The notes under the pieces are model-generated. The model had not been told where the DNA came from. It ran no database searches and saw only the letters and a list, made by a program, of their open reading frames with translations. Position numbers and translations under genes: made by a program. Below are positions 37,122 to 48,885 of a stretch of 64,000 bases of DNA, one piece after another (the stretch's first letter is position 1; the number at the start of each line of letters is the position of its first letter). Origin of the DNA: Lingula anatina (Eukaryota > Brachiopoda > Lingulata > Lingulida > Lingulidae); NCBI RefSeq assembly GCF_001039355.2, contig NW_019775634.1, positions 175,654 through 239,653 on the forward strand. The letters run 5' to 3'.

Positions 37122-38332
37122 TTTATTTCCTTAATTTTGGATGTCATTTTTTCATCTGTTTTACTAAAAAAATAGTGTCTTCTCTTATATACACGTTAGT
37201 CCACATTGTTGACATTACACTGACTAGATGTCTCTGAACTAATTGAAAGTCAAACTACAAGTCAACTCCATAAAAAGTTCTATCTACAAAAAACACTAAA
37301 TCCAATAACTACTTTGCAACTTGTTTAACTAACTTAAATTACTCAGTCCCGACAATAAATAACATAGTAAGCATTTCTACAGCATGTGTCTGACCTTCAC
37401 ATTACAATTTTACATAGACGTTTACCATTAAAATCACTTTGGCCAATCAATTGGGAGAATGAGTGCTTGACAATGTTGTCTCGTCTCCCTTTTAGGTTTG
37501 ACAAATAAACATATATCAATAAATTATCTTAACATAAATTTTGACACATTTAATAAATTAAGGTCTCACAACAGGTAAACGACAAAACAAACTCCCTCAC
37601 TTTTGCTTGATGAAAATAAAAACTGGGAGAGCTCTGTCCATGGAAGGTATGCAATTAATATGACGATGAATGAATTCTGATAAAATAAATAATTCCATGG
37701 ACAAAGTTCCCTCCAGTGACATTAAGAAAGTATTGGATGACAATAATAGGTTCTTTTACTCCACATAAGAAACAGGAAAACGTGTAACAAACCCAGTGAA
37801 TTTGTAAAACATACAAGAATTAACTATTGTACAGTTTGCATTGACTGACATTGCTGTTTTAGTCTCCAGATTACTGACGACGTCGTTGACAAACAACTGT
37901 GCACACACACACACACACACAAGACGCACGCGTGCTAGCGTGTTAATATTATAGTAGCACCGAAGATCGTGAGCAAATTGAGCAAGTGAAAACAGTACTT
38001 TTCATGTCATTCTGTTATGATGGATTCAAGTAAAATGTTCTCATTTGCGCATCTCATGGGAGAGCTTTGTCGTCACAACTGGTGAGGCTTGGGATAGTTC
38101 ACATTGTAAAACAGAGGTCTCTCTGGAATGGAGGCAAGAGCGGTTCTACCTGTGCCTCCGGGAGAGTTTCAGGACAACGTCATAAATATACAAACACATG
38201 TCTCTTTCTCTCTCACACTGCATTGATCATTGCATATGTCCACAAGGAGGAATATATATTGCACAAGTCCTCTCGGCTGTCAACATGTTGTTAAAACAGG
38301 ATTCTGCACGCTGATGCAAGGCCTGACAGCGG
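37122..38332 (-). other. Probable PIM 3' untranslated region, rich in AUUUA motifs
   Basis: This lies directly downstream of the PIM stop on the minus strand and has no long reading frame. A possible poly(A) signal (AATAAA on the minus strand) is at 37127-37122. Several ATTTA pentamers on the minus strand occur near 37277, 37355, 37505, 37520, 37537, 37553 and 37687. Vertebrate PIM mRNAs carry such AU-rich decay elements. The UTR end is inferred, not proven. A (CA)n tract lies at about 37902-37920. Confidence 0.45.
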
Positions 38333-38559
38333 TCATACACTCCCCTGGCTGGACAGAGATGACCCGTCCGAGGACTGGTCCACCTGGATGGGCTGTGGAA
38401 TGGGGGTACCCAGAGAGCCTGTCGATTCAACTGATGAGGACAGTTTGTCAATAGAGTCACTCTCTGATTGTGCTAGCCACGGATGGGACAGAATTTCTTC
38501 TAGAGATGGCCGATCACATGGACGAATGGACAGACATCTACGGATGAGATCTTTAACAT
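38333..38559 (-). CDS. PIM: PIM exon 6 (C-lobe end and stop)
   Basis: Acceptor CTTCCAG ends at 38560. It encodes [20 protein letters not shown] then EEILSHPWL and a Ser-rich tail ending SSQGSV, with TGA at 38335-38333. The arginine of RPCDRP is the usual subdomain XI residue. Confidence 0.96.
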
Positions 38560-39654
38560 CTGGAAGAAAGAAGACAAGAAACTGTTAAGTGGATTACTTA
38601 TTACTTCCCCCTTTACCAACTGCCTGCACAGAAATCAATACTACTAGAATATACTCGTGGAGAGAGATCGCAGTTGGAATAATGCCATAAGAGAAAGCGA
38701 CTGAACTTTTTATTGATTTTGGCACACTGCCCACTGCTTAATAGACTTCTAAATCTCAATGGGAATTGTTCATCAATTATTAAACCTTCAATCAGTCAAA
38801 AAATAGGTTCACAATCTCTTAAGTCTTGTCTTGGTTACAGGTGTTTACAGGTGTGTGATCCCCCCCCCCTTTCCCCCTCTTAGCACCTGATTGATGTTTG
38901 TAAACATTAGAAGCAAGTACATCCAAACCAATACCAGATGGTTGTTGACAAGTTGGTCACCAAGCAGCAAGTCAACAACAACCGCCTGCCAACAATAACA
39001 ACAACTAACAAGGTGGTATGCCCAACATAACAAAACAAGATCCCAATAATGACCTCCTTAAGAAAAGAAATAACTACAACAGCCATGACAAGATTCAAAT
39101 ACATACCTGATGACAAGCGACCCTTGAAAGTCAGTTCGGCCTTGGCGATTTGGTCGTCTTCTTGGAATGGGATATCGCCGCAGACCATGTCAAAGAGCAG
39201 TATACCCAGTGACCAGACAGTCGCAGAACGCCCATGATATCTGTGGCAGCGGATCCACTCAGGGGGGCTGTACACGCGTGTCCCTGAAAAGATAAAACAA
39301 ATATCACCGTCAGACACCACTGCCTGTGAACTGGCCCACCTTACGGACAACTCCTTATCTTCCCAAAGTTTAATCAACTGCTACTTTTCTGCTATTTCTG
39401 TCCCACGATAACTTTATTAAAATTCTATTTCTGGCACCACTGATGCTATTTGGAGAAACGATAAAGCCAAGATCTTGTTATACTTTCCCCCTTTAGGCCA
39501 CGATTTATTTGATAAGGCACAGCTACAATCCCCTTGAAATCCAGCCATGCTATCCAAACTTTAAATAGCACTGAAGAAACAGGCCATGCCACAACATGCA
39601 ATGAATGGATTTCAACCACTGCTAAGACATTTGAACTTTTTTATTTGAAGCAAT

Positions 39655-39711
<57 letters not shown>

Positions 39712-42700
39712 CATGTCTCATACAATCCCATACTGTAGCATATTGAAGTTATTGCTAAACTAACAGTGCTTGGCCCGCATGTTGATATTTCATCAGTTTA
39801 ATAATCCATCACATACTGTGCTTTAACGCCTCCACTCTTTTTTAGTCCCAGCCAAGCTTTGACAATCACATGGGACCTGCTCTAGCCTACAGCTTGCAAT
39901 CATTTTGTAGGGGAAAAAAATCAATCCCAGACTATAGGCAACCTTAATAGTATAGGCTGCCTGTTACTATTTTACTGCATTATTAGCTCCCGTCTGTGTA
40001 AAAACCATAGGGCCATTAAAGCAGCATATTAAGTTCAGTCTGTTGTGGGGTTTTAACTGCTGCGTGTGGGCGTCCTTATGTGCACGCTCTCCATGCATGC
40101 TCACCTCGTCTAACCTACTTACAAGTCCAAGTGCCAATGAAATTAAATCGAATGCTTGCAAGTCATTTTAAGTTGCTCCACTTAAAAAAAATTTGCCAGG
40201 ATTTATTAAAGTCAACAAAATGACACTATTATCATGGTAGCAAAGAAAATGCCAATATATATATATTTTTTTAATATATATACACACTGACTGTCTGAGA
40301 AATATTCTAATGTACTTAACTCTCCTTGGGTCGTTGCCCTTGGATGGGCCAAGTGTGAAACCCTACACCCTCCCTTTTTCTTCAGACACTAGTACTCCTC
40401 TTATTTTGGCGGGAATACCTTGATCTCCAACAGAGCAGACTTCTCACCCTCTTCAACATTCCCCAAATACCTAACACCAAGAGATCTTTTTATTGACACA
40501 AGGGGGCGACATTAAGTAGAGCCTAAGTCAACTGAGCGGATAAAAGAAGAGGCAGCACCGACTCGCGAGTTGTGACTACAGCACATATCAACAAACTAAC
40601 ATGTCCAGGAAAGAGAGTAAGTCAGGGCGGGACATTCTCAGCCCATCACAACAGCCAAACCCAGAGTCCACTCATTGAGTCTGCAATTACCATGTGGCCT
40701 CTTTGTCCCTTTTGTGTTAGAAAATTCAACCCAAACTGATAGCTAGCCTGGTTCTGGTTACACAAAGGGGGGCTTTATGCCCTATTCAACACTAGCCTGT
40801 GCTATCTAAACATTTGTAGGAGTGGAATTTTTGGTGAAGGTGTACTAAGTGAAATTCCTGACTGTTCATTCCTGGGTGGGAGGGGAGATTCATAATTAGA
40901 GCACCAAATGGCATTTCAACTAGAGCCGATCCTCTCACAGCAATTGACTCACATAACTATCCTCACCACTGATGAAAATTTGTTCTTTTTTAGTCAAAAT
41001 AAAAAACCTGTGTATACTTATAGTTGCTTTCAATAAAGAAGCTTCGATAAAAGAAAAATTATTGAGACCCCCACATCCTTCAAATGTATTGGTTTCAGGT
41101 CGAGTAATGGATGTAACTAGATACTGCAGCTGCTCTGTGGGGCATACCAAAATACCTGGCTAAGGCTATGCGGCCTTCCATTTTAGGCTAGGGAAGCACT
41201 ATATATTATGTCTGCCAGCCAGCAGCTGTGGAGGAGTTGAACCTGATAGTCCTTTACTAACAGCTGGCAGGACAAGATTCATCACTTTCACATTAAAAGC
41301 TCGCATGTAACCAAAATGCACTCTTCCNTTAACTCTCCTTGGGTCGTTGCCCTTGGATGGGCCAAGTGTGAAACCCTACACCCTCCCTTTTTCTTCAGAC
41401 ACTAGTACTCCTCTTATTTTGGCGGGAATACCTTGATCTCCAACAGAGCAGACTTCTCACCCTCTTCAACATTCCCCAAATACCTAACACCAAGAGATCT
41501 TTTTATTGACACAAGGGGGCGACATTAAGTAGAGCCTAAGTCAACTGAGCGGATAAAAGAAGAGGCAGCACCGACTTGCGAGTTGTGACTACAGCACATA
41601 TCAACAAACTAACATGTCCAGGAAAGAGAGTAAGTCAGGGCGGGACATTCTCAGCCCATCACAACAGCCAAACCCAGAGTCCACTCATTGAGTCTGCAAT
41701 TACCATGTGGCCTCTTTGTCCCTTTTGTGTTAGAAAATTCAACCCAAACTGATAGCTAGCCTGGTTCTGGTTACACAAAGGGGGGCTTTATGCCCTATTC
41801 AACACTAGCCTGTGCTATCTAAACATTTGTAGGAGTGGAATTTTTGGTGAAGGTGTACTAAGCGAAATTCCTGACTGTTCATTCCTGGGTGGGAGGGGAG
41901 ATTCATAATTAGAGCACCAAATGGCATTTCAACTAGAGCCGATTCTCTCACAGCAATTGACTCACATAACTATCCTCTTTTTTAGTCAAAATAAAAAACC
42001 TGTGTATACTTATAGTTGCTTTCAATAAAGAAGCTTCGATAAAAGAAAAAATATTGAGACCCCCACATCCTTCAAATGTATTGGTTTCAGGTCGAGTAAT
42101 GGATGTAACTAGATACTGCAGCTGCTCTGTGGGGCATACCAAAATACCTGGCTAAGGCTATGCGGCCTTCCATTTTAGGCTAGGGAAGCACTATATATTA
42201 TGTCTGCCAGCCAGCAGCTGTGGAGGAGTTGAACCTGATAGTCCTTTACTAACAGCTGGCAGGACAAGATTCATCACTTTCACATTAAAAGCTTGCATGT
42301 AACCAAAATGCACTCTTCCTAGCGTACTGGGCACTTGCCCCACCCCTTTAAAAAATTCCAACTTTCCTTATATGGACAATAAAATTTCTAGTCTACTTCA
42401 ATTTGTAGTTTTACTACTGTGTGGATTGAAATACAACCCAGCTACTTAACGGATTATCCTAGACAACCCCCTACCCTCGAATAATTTGTATTCAATGCAC
42501 CAGATGTCAGGGGAGATTTTTAATACAGCATGCAGAGGAAAAAAACGATGCGGCCTCAAGATGAACTCGCGATGTATTGATTTTTTTCCCTAACTGCCAT
42601 CTATCATAGCATGAATGAGACTAGTGCTTTAATTGTGTCCTGAAAAGCCATAGGCCTGCAGGCAAATACAGACTGCTATTATAATCATTCATTGCATGTT

Positions 42701-44791
42701 GTATCAAGCCCATCCCATAATCCTCCCCCAACTCTAACCCTCACATCCTGTTCAAATACGACAAGATTTCTGCTCTAGATGTTTTGATTTTTGTTAATTG
42801 CTGAGAAAAGTAAGCAGTACTTACCATCAAAATCAATGTACACGGTATCCTTGAGAATGGCACCAGAGCCAAAGTCTATGAGCTTCAGCTGCCCAGTCCT
42901 GAGATCTACTAAAATATTCTCATCCTTAATGTCTCTGTGAACTACTCCAGCTTTGTGTACGTTTATCACAGTCTCCACAACTTGTCTCATGAAGTCTTTG
43001 CTTAGTTCTTCGCTAAGAGCACCTTTTTCTGTGATGTAGTCAAACAAGTCTTTAACAGGCTCTGGCCTTTCCATAATAATGATAAAACTATCTGTCCTTT
43101 CATAATATTCTATTAGTCTTACAACTCCTGGTATATGTGAAACTTTCCTCATTAAACAGATTTCCATGGGTAATAATTGTCCATTTAGCTGGAAGAGATA
43201 AAAGAAAAATTGTAACTTTGCAGTACAATAGTAAAAAGATAAATCGTTTTACTTTTTTATTCACAATGTTTCAGTTTTTTTGCACTAAGATTATGCCTAA
43301 GCCAGCGGGGAGTGAACAAGTGCAGTATTCTAACGTTCATATAAGGTATAAAGTCCACTCTTGTGCAAATAACGGGTACTTCGCACTATCATAGTAAATT
43401 TAGTCTTGTGACAATGTTAACAGATATCACTTATTTACACACGGCTCGACATATGGCAGATAACCGAAACCACGAGGAAATTAAGGAGTTCCACGAAAAA
43501 GTGATCCCGGACGCCGTTTCACATTCAGTCCTTTTATTTACTTCAATTCATTCTTCGAATCAAGGCACACACCCTCAAAGCCGGGACAAGGAAGAGAAAT
43601 TTACAATTCATCTCTCAAAACGTAAAAGAAATATTTGGTATGCGGAATGAGTCACACTGGAGTGAAAGAATGTGCCTGCAAGTCACCGCGGCGTGAGTTA
43701 GCGAATTTAGGGGCGGTGCTACTTATAATAAGCAGTAAGCCATTTCCACTCCCAAATAAACGAGAGCAACATAAATTGTGTTATTCGTGTTTAAAAGACT
43801 TTTTTATACTTTCGAAAAATTTAACTGCGCCTTACTTTCACAACCTCCCCACTGAGACGGCACGCGAGGTATTTTGTATGTAAATTAAGTCATGGTTATA
43901 CGCTATAATCCTCAAATGACCTAGCCGCTCTCAATATCAACAGTTTCCCACGAGCCTCTCGACTCTTTCCGTTACGAAAGAAATTCATCGTAGTTCCCGC
44001 CTAACAAAGAACCAGAATTCTCGTTCAAACTTTCATTGCGCGTTTGTTGTTTGTTTATTTACTTTCCAACAAAGGCCTTTCTCATGGCGGGAAACTACCT
44101 TAGCACTCAAGATAAACAAAGAGTAAGTAACATGACGCAAATTTCCCAATATATTTCTATCGCTTTCATATCTCCTACTATTTCCGAAAATCGAACTGTT
44201 TTCGCTATAAGCCGAATAGAGAAGTTGGAAATGGTATCTCTTCCGCGTCGCGAGCCAGTTGGCCGTGTGCCAAAATCGCAGTCTGAGTACTTCTCACCAT
44301 AGAAAAATCAATGAAAATGCTATTTACCTGTCCCCATTCTGTAACTTTCTGCCTCAAGACGTGTTTGATTGCCACCTAAAATCAAACAGAAAGAATACTG
44401 ATAAGCGCATGTTTCTTCAAGTTGTAGCAACGAAATCGATTTTTACCCTGTATAATAATAATGGGGCACGTGCACGAAATAGCAATTCATTATGGTGTGA
44501 AAACTTACAGGTAATCCGTCTTTTCTCCTTGTTCCAGCGTACACTGTTCCAAAACCTCCACTTCCTAAAACTGGTCCAACTGTGTATGACTTCTCAAAGG
44601 TCTCTCTCTCTTTTCCTGTAACATACAAAGGCACAATGAGCCACTTGATCTAACCAGATTGAATACTACTCGATGTTACGAAATCGACTTCAAATAAAAT
44701 TTTACTCACCAACTTTAGATTCCTTATCCGTATGATGATTTCCATGATGCGGAGAAAATACTCCTAATATATTGTGCTTCCTACCCAACAT
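38333..44791 (-). CDS. PIM: PIM-family serine/threonine kinase, complete, six coding exons
   Basis: Joining six exons (44791-44710, 44615-44509, 44375-44328, 43188-42825, 39283-39107, 38559-38333) gives a 1005-nt frame, 334 aa plus stop. All five introns are GT-AG and all phases match. Seen in the protein: glycine loop [12 protein letters not shown] (44-55), VAIK with Lys67, Glu88 in PMEI, the PIM-specific hinge ERPEP (119-123), HRDIKDEN with Asp165, DFG at 184-186, SPPEW in place of the usual APE, and [23 protein letters not shown] kinases are constitutively active, need no activation-loop phosphorylation, and bind ATP unusually because of the hinge proline. They promote survival and growth. 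Vertebrate PIMs are 311-326 aa, so this copy is full length, with a short Ser-rich C-terminal tail (about 290-334). The start is the first ATG of exon 1 and gives a tail of 43 residues before the glycine loop. Paralogue number (PIM1/2/3) cannot be assigned. Confidence 0.96.
39107..39283 (-). CDS. PIM: PIM exon 5 (activation segment and helix F)
   Basis: A 177-nt exon with acceptor TTTTCAG and donor GTATGT. It encodes [18 protein letters not shown] and on to FKGRLSS (residues 201-259). It is separated from exon 4 by 3.5 kb, about 1 kb of which is probably an assembly duplication. Confidence 0.97.
39658..39709 (+). repeat. (AT)n microsatellite in PIM intron 4
   Basis: About 26 AT units. Confidence 0.95.
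40316..41327 (+). repeat. Direct duplication D, first copy, inside PIM intron 4
   Basis: 1012 bp matching 41329-42319 at about 99%, with a 21-bp deletion in the second copy and about five base changes noticed. N at 41328 is the exact junction. Confidence 0.93.
41329..42319 (+). repeat. Direct duplication D, second copy, inside PIM intron 4
   Basis: 991 bp. If the pair is allelic, the true intron is about 1 kb shorter than shown. Confidence 0.93.
42825..43188 (-). CDS. PIM: PIM exon 4 (helix C to DFG, main catalytic exon)
   Basis: A 364-nt exon, acceptor CTTCCAG and donor GTAAGT. It encodes residues 80-200 plus one base of codon 201. It carries Glu88 (helix C), hinge ERPEP, the catalytic loop [10 protein letters not shown] and DFGSGA. 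Confidence 0.97.
44328..44375 (-). CDS. PIM: PIM exon 3 (48-nt exon with catalytic lysine)
   Basis: A 48-nt, phase-0 exon encoding [16 protein letters not shown], preceded by TTTTAG and followed by GTAAAT. It is too short for ORF-based detection. It was found by requiring the VAIKHV strand that must follow exon 2 in a PIM kinase. Lys67 is the ATP-anchoring lysine. Confidence 0.94.
44509..44615 (-). CDS. PIM: PIM exon 2 (glycine-rich loop)
   Basis: The acceptor ...TTACAG ends at 44616 and the donor GTAAGT starts at 44508. It encodes residues 28-63, ending DGLP, and includes the glycine loop [11 protein letters not shown]. The first codon is split with exon 1 (G/GA). Confidence 0.95.
44710..44791 (-). 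CDS. PIM: PIM exon 1 (start codon, N-terminal tail)
   Basis: ATG at 44791-44789 followed by 27 codons plus one base; donor GTGAGT starts at 44709. The peptide begins [20 protein letters not shown]. It is His-rich and not part of the kinase fold. Intron 1 is only 94 bp. Confidence 0.88.
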
Positions 44792-45440
44792 GCTGTATTA
44801 TCCTTATACTGTATGGAGATAGGATAACAAAGACGGTAATCCACAGAGCTGTCGTCCTCGCGACTAACTCCAATATTTTGATGTGAAGATTTGAACTACA
44901 CTACTATACGTACGTTGAGCTGCATTGTTACTGGCAAACCCGCTAAGATTCCTACGCTAGACTGCGTGACCTAAGCTGGCCCCCGGCCAGCCTTCTTACA
45001 AAACGTACAAAAAGCGCAAAGAAATCGCAAACTAACCTTTTTTCCATTTTTCTAATGTCAAGATATTATTCGGAGGTCGTGATTTGATTTTTTGAATTTA
45101 TATCAGTTTGCTTTTTGAAGCCAGACTGAAGAACTCTTTGGCGGAAGCAGTTTCCGTCTGGTTGCTGTGTGCTGCGGCAGGCCAGCAGGTACAATGACAT
45201 TCCAAGCGTGCTGGCATGCGTCCAAAGATTTTCACCAATCACAGCCATGGACACAAAGGATCCGCCCAATCACGAATTCCTTCGTTTTCTCCATGATGAT
45301 AGTGACGTGTCGGCCAATCAGATAAGAGCAAGCCACGCGGGAAGCATAATGAATGGACAGCTGGCGGGAACTCGGCCCGCCAACATCGATTCTTTGTTCC
45401 TACGCAGCACACAACACTCGCATAACCAGTTATGTTTATA
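44792..45440 (-). promoter_or_regulatory. Probable PIM 5' UTR and promoter with three CCAAT boxes
   Basis: This region upstream of the PIM start is richer in CG dinucleotides than its surroundings. It holds three CCAAT pentamers at 45235-45239, 45266-45270 and 45314-45318, two with the ATCA-type tail typical of NF-Y sites, and a CRE-like TGACGTG at 45303-45309. No TATA box is obvious. The transcription start is not defined by the sequence. A divergent transcript is possible but no gene is seen on that side. Confidence 0.5.
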
Positions 45441-46263
45441 AACGTTTGCAGCTAGTTACACACACCTGAAATTAACGAAAATCAATCTGTAATGAGTGGT
45501 TCTAAGGGAATTTCTAATGATCTTTTATTTTATAAACTTCAGAAGTGATTATTAACATTGTATATTTAGTTAACGCTCATGAATAACTTATTACTTGAGA
45601 TTTTTTCGCTGATTTTGATCATATTCCGCTTATGTCTAGTTTATTGATCAGTAGTGAACTTTATTGTGGACTCCCATTTTAAATACCTGCTTCAAAGAAT
45701 ATTTCAAAGTTCAATATTTTTTTTATACTTATCTGTCTTAATCATTTAAAATCTAGTTGAAAAATGTGTTAAAATTAGTTTTATAACATGAAGTATTAAA
45801 CAAACAGCAAATTTTTCCCTCTTTTTCTTTTATTAAAGTATGGGCGGGACGGAGTTCATGGGGATTCTTAATAAATGCCATCTACAAGCCTTCTGTCCGC
45901 TAAATGCCCTCTTTATTTTGCTGTAGTTATGCAAGCTGTTTACCGGGCGGTACACATGTAAATATAATATTTTGAATTATGCATACAGGTGCAGTTAAAT
46001 TGTAAAAAGAAAAGTGGCAGACTTCCAAGGCGGTCGTTGCCCATAGTATGTCAAGTATTTTGAGTTCAATAAAGTACAAAGGTTTCCACAACAAAACAAT
46101 CAATGAGGCGAAAACGATTGAATAAATGACCGATGTGTGTTTGTAACGACTCCCGCCTCCTGTTTATTTAGAAATATTTGAGGTACCCTTTTGTCGGCCA
46201 TGGTCTAGAGTATCAAGTATCCAAAACTCAAAACTTCCATTTATTGCTATCATTTCTGTATTG

Positions 46264-46277
46264 CCGCTAGGTGGCAG
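46264..46277 (+). promoter_or_regulatory. CTCF-like motif between PIM and the fucosyltransferase block
   Basis: CCGCTAGGTGGCAG differs from the CTCF core at one position. It lies about 1 kb upstream of the PIM CCAAT cluster and 4.5 kb from the fucosyltransferase gene. Confidence 0.4.
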
Positions 46278-46645
46278 CAGATGCTGGTCGACCCTGGTCG
46301 TATTATGGGAAGGCTATGTAAACAATTTCTTTCCAAAGAAACGTGAATCTGAATCAGCTTATCGATGGGAAGAGGAATGTTTTGTTTACTATTTTGCTCG
46401 ATACCTGTGAATAAGCCGTTACGGCAGTTAATAGCCAACTTTTGAATCATAGTTTGGCGGTGACTGGGTGCTGGCTTGCAATATATTTGGCGGAATTATT
46501 GAAATTTTATGCTGAGAAAGATAGATTAGATCAAGGAAGAGAGTCAGCGTCTGAATCACGAGTCACTGGGTTGTTTTGATCGATGGTTTCGCAATAGGTA
46601 GTATTTTTGTATTAAGGTGTAAAGTTTAAGTTCTACCGACAGCAT

Positions 46646-46667
46646 GGGGCGGGGCGGGGTGGGGTGG
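46646..46667 (+). other. G-quadruplex-forming motif
   Basis: Four runs of four G separated by single bases (GGGGCGGGGCGGGGTGGGG), the classic compact quadruplex pattern, in intergenic DNA. Confidence 0.6.
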
Positions 46668-46813
46668 CCATGATCAAGAGGGTCCGCAACGGTTTTTAAC
46701 TGTTAAAAATTAAAAAAAACATGATTCACATGCTCAAACCAGTAGATTTGTCAACATGCATGTGATATTATGGGCACTACTTCGAGCAATCGAAACATAC
46801 AATTTACAATGGC

Positions 46814-46816
46814 AAA

Positions 46817-46859
<43 letters not shown>

Positions 46860-46861
46860 AA
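46814..46861 (+). repeat. (AAAT)n microsatellite
   Basis: About 12 AAAT units. Confidence 0.95.
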
Positions 46862-47561
46862 ACGAATTAAATACAGACCCATAGCCGGGGGGTCGGGGGG
46901 GGGGGGAAGGGTCCACTTTATCAGAAAAGGAAAAGGTCCACTTTATCAGAAAAAGACCCCCCCCCTTTCTTTCAAATGGCTGGCTACAGGCCTGAAATAC
47001 ATGTTGGCGATATATATATTACCTAGGCCTACCATAAAATCGGTATTGTAATGCCGTTCATTTTGACGGTATTTCACTGGATATAGAGAGGAAAAACGAG
47101 TAAAAATGTGCAGAATGCAACCCTAATCGTGTGAAGTTGTCAAATCTGTCGCGCACTAAACTCACAATGAAAATCGTTTCCAAATAAAAAACGAGCCTCA
47201 CTTCCAGCCACTCAGGTTTTTTCGCCACTTAAAACTGTATTTTTAGATGTTTATGTTACATTTGCACCTACAAACAAACAGCTCGCATTTTTTTCATAGA
47301 AGGCAATTTTGCAGAGTATAAATATATGCCCAGCAAAGATGTTTGCACAAGTACAGTACAAGATAAACTGTCAAAAAACGGACCTTGCCAAGAGGCGGAT
47401 TTAGTTTCCTGGAGGCGTATTTTGGGAAGGATAGAGCGGACGACAGTGTTATGAGGAGAAGTAACCCCTTGTAACATTACATTATTCATCGAATGTCATG
47501 ACAAAGATTACGATAGTCTGTACGGGAGGAATGTGGGGGGGGGGGGGTAGCTTCATAACGG

Positions 47562-48228
47562 CTTCGTGCATGGGATATTTTCTTTCTTTGGGGAAAGGGG
47601 NTTTTTTCTTTCTTTGGGGGAAGGGGATACGCCTTACCAAAAATTCTGTTTCCTTCAAAAGGCCCGATGCTACATCTTGTCAAAAACGTCAAAAGAACGC
47701 ATTCAATAATCGCGTGATCTTCGGATTGATTAACGCCCAGTCGTATTTACTACCCTGGGAAAATCGTATTTCCATCCCAGAATCAATATTCGATCGAGAA
47801 TTGCATATGCCTGCTGATTTACAGTAATTACAAATCGACAGAGGCTGACTCTTCTTGTTGTAAATAGTCTATTTTTATTTCAACATTGTCTTAATCAATG
47901 CAGGCCGCCCCGTTGAACTCAAAATACGGCTAAAAACGACCAAGTAGTGGTAGGTGTCATTTCCACGACTCGACGCTTCACAACTCTTATCTCGATACCT
48001 TTAGCTTAATGCCAATATCAATGTATTCATTATTTATTAATTTTATTGTCACAATTGTTACTCATCTTTTATTACCGACTCTCGATGTTTTAAACATCTA
48101 TTCGCCTACAGAGCATGACTGTACAGTACGCTGACGGACTTATTCTACCAGTACACACTCCTACTCCCCCAATACACCACTTAACGGCATTGATATACAC
48201 GTTAAGATTATGCGATACCCCCCCCCCC
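47562..48228 (+). repeat. Direct duplication E, first copy
   Basis: Matches 48230-48860. A further N at 47601 splits a 23-25 bp overlap inside it. Ends in a C run and N at 48229. No gene. Confidence 0.88.
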
Positions 48229-48229
48229 N

Positions 48230-48860
48230 CTTCGTGCATGGGATATTTTCTTTCTTTGGGGAAAGGGGAGACACCTTACCAAAAATTCTGTTTCCTTCAA
48301 AAGGCCCGATGCTACATCTTGTCAAAAACGTCAAAAGAACGCATTCAATAATCGCGTGATCTTCGGATTGATTAACGCCTAGTCGTATTTACTACCCTGG
48401 GAAAATCGTATTTCCATCCCAGAATCAATATTCGATCGAGAATTGCATATGCCTGCTGATTTACAGTAATTACAAATCGACAGAGGCTGACTCTTCTTGT
48501 TGTAAATAGTCTATTTTTATTTCAACATTGTCTTAATCAATGCAGGCCGCCCCGTTGAACTCAAAATACGGCTAAAAACGACCAAGTAGTGGTAGGTGTC
48601 ATTTCCACGACTCGACACTTCACAACTCTTATCTCGATACCTTTAGCTTAATGCCAATATCAGTGTATTCATTATTTATTAATTTTATTGTCACAATTGT
48701 TACTCATCTTTTATTACCGACTCTCGATGTTTTAAACATCTATTCGCCTACAGAGCACGACTGTACAGCACGCTGACGGACTTATTCTACCTGTAGGCCC
48801 TCCTATTCCCCCAATACACCACTTAACAGCATTGATATACATGTTAAGATTAAGCGATAC
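48230..48860 (+). repeat. Direct duplication E, second copy
   Basis: Ends at a 25-base N gap (48861-48885) that replaces the junction with a C run and (CAC)n tract. Confidence 0.88.
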
Positions 48861-48885
48861 NNNNNNNNNNNNNNNNNNNNNNNNN
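48861..48885. other. Assembly gap, 25 N
   Basis: The only multi-base gap. Other gaps are single N at 10779, 19707, 22425, 25285, 41328, 47601, 48229, 53996 and 55802. Confidence 1.

Larger units (their letters stand above)
45441..47561. other. Intergenic DNA
   Basis: Holds the CTCF-like and quadruplex motifs and an AAAT microsatellite. G/C runs at 46890-46965. Confidence 0.65.
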
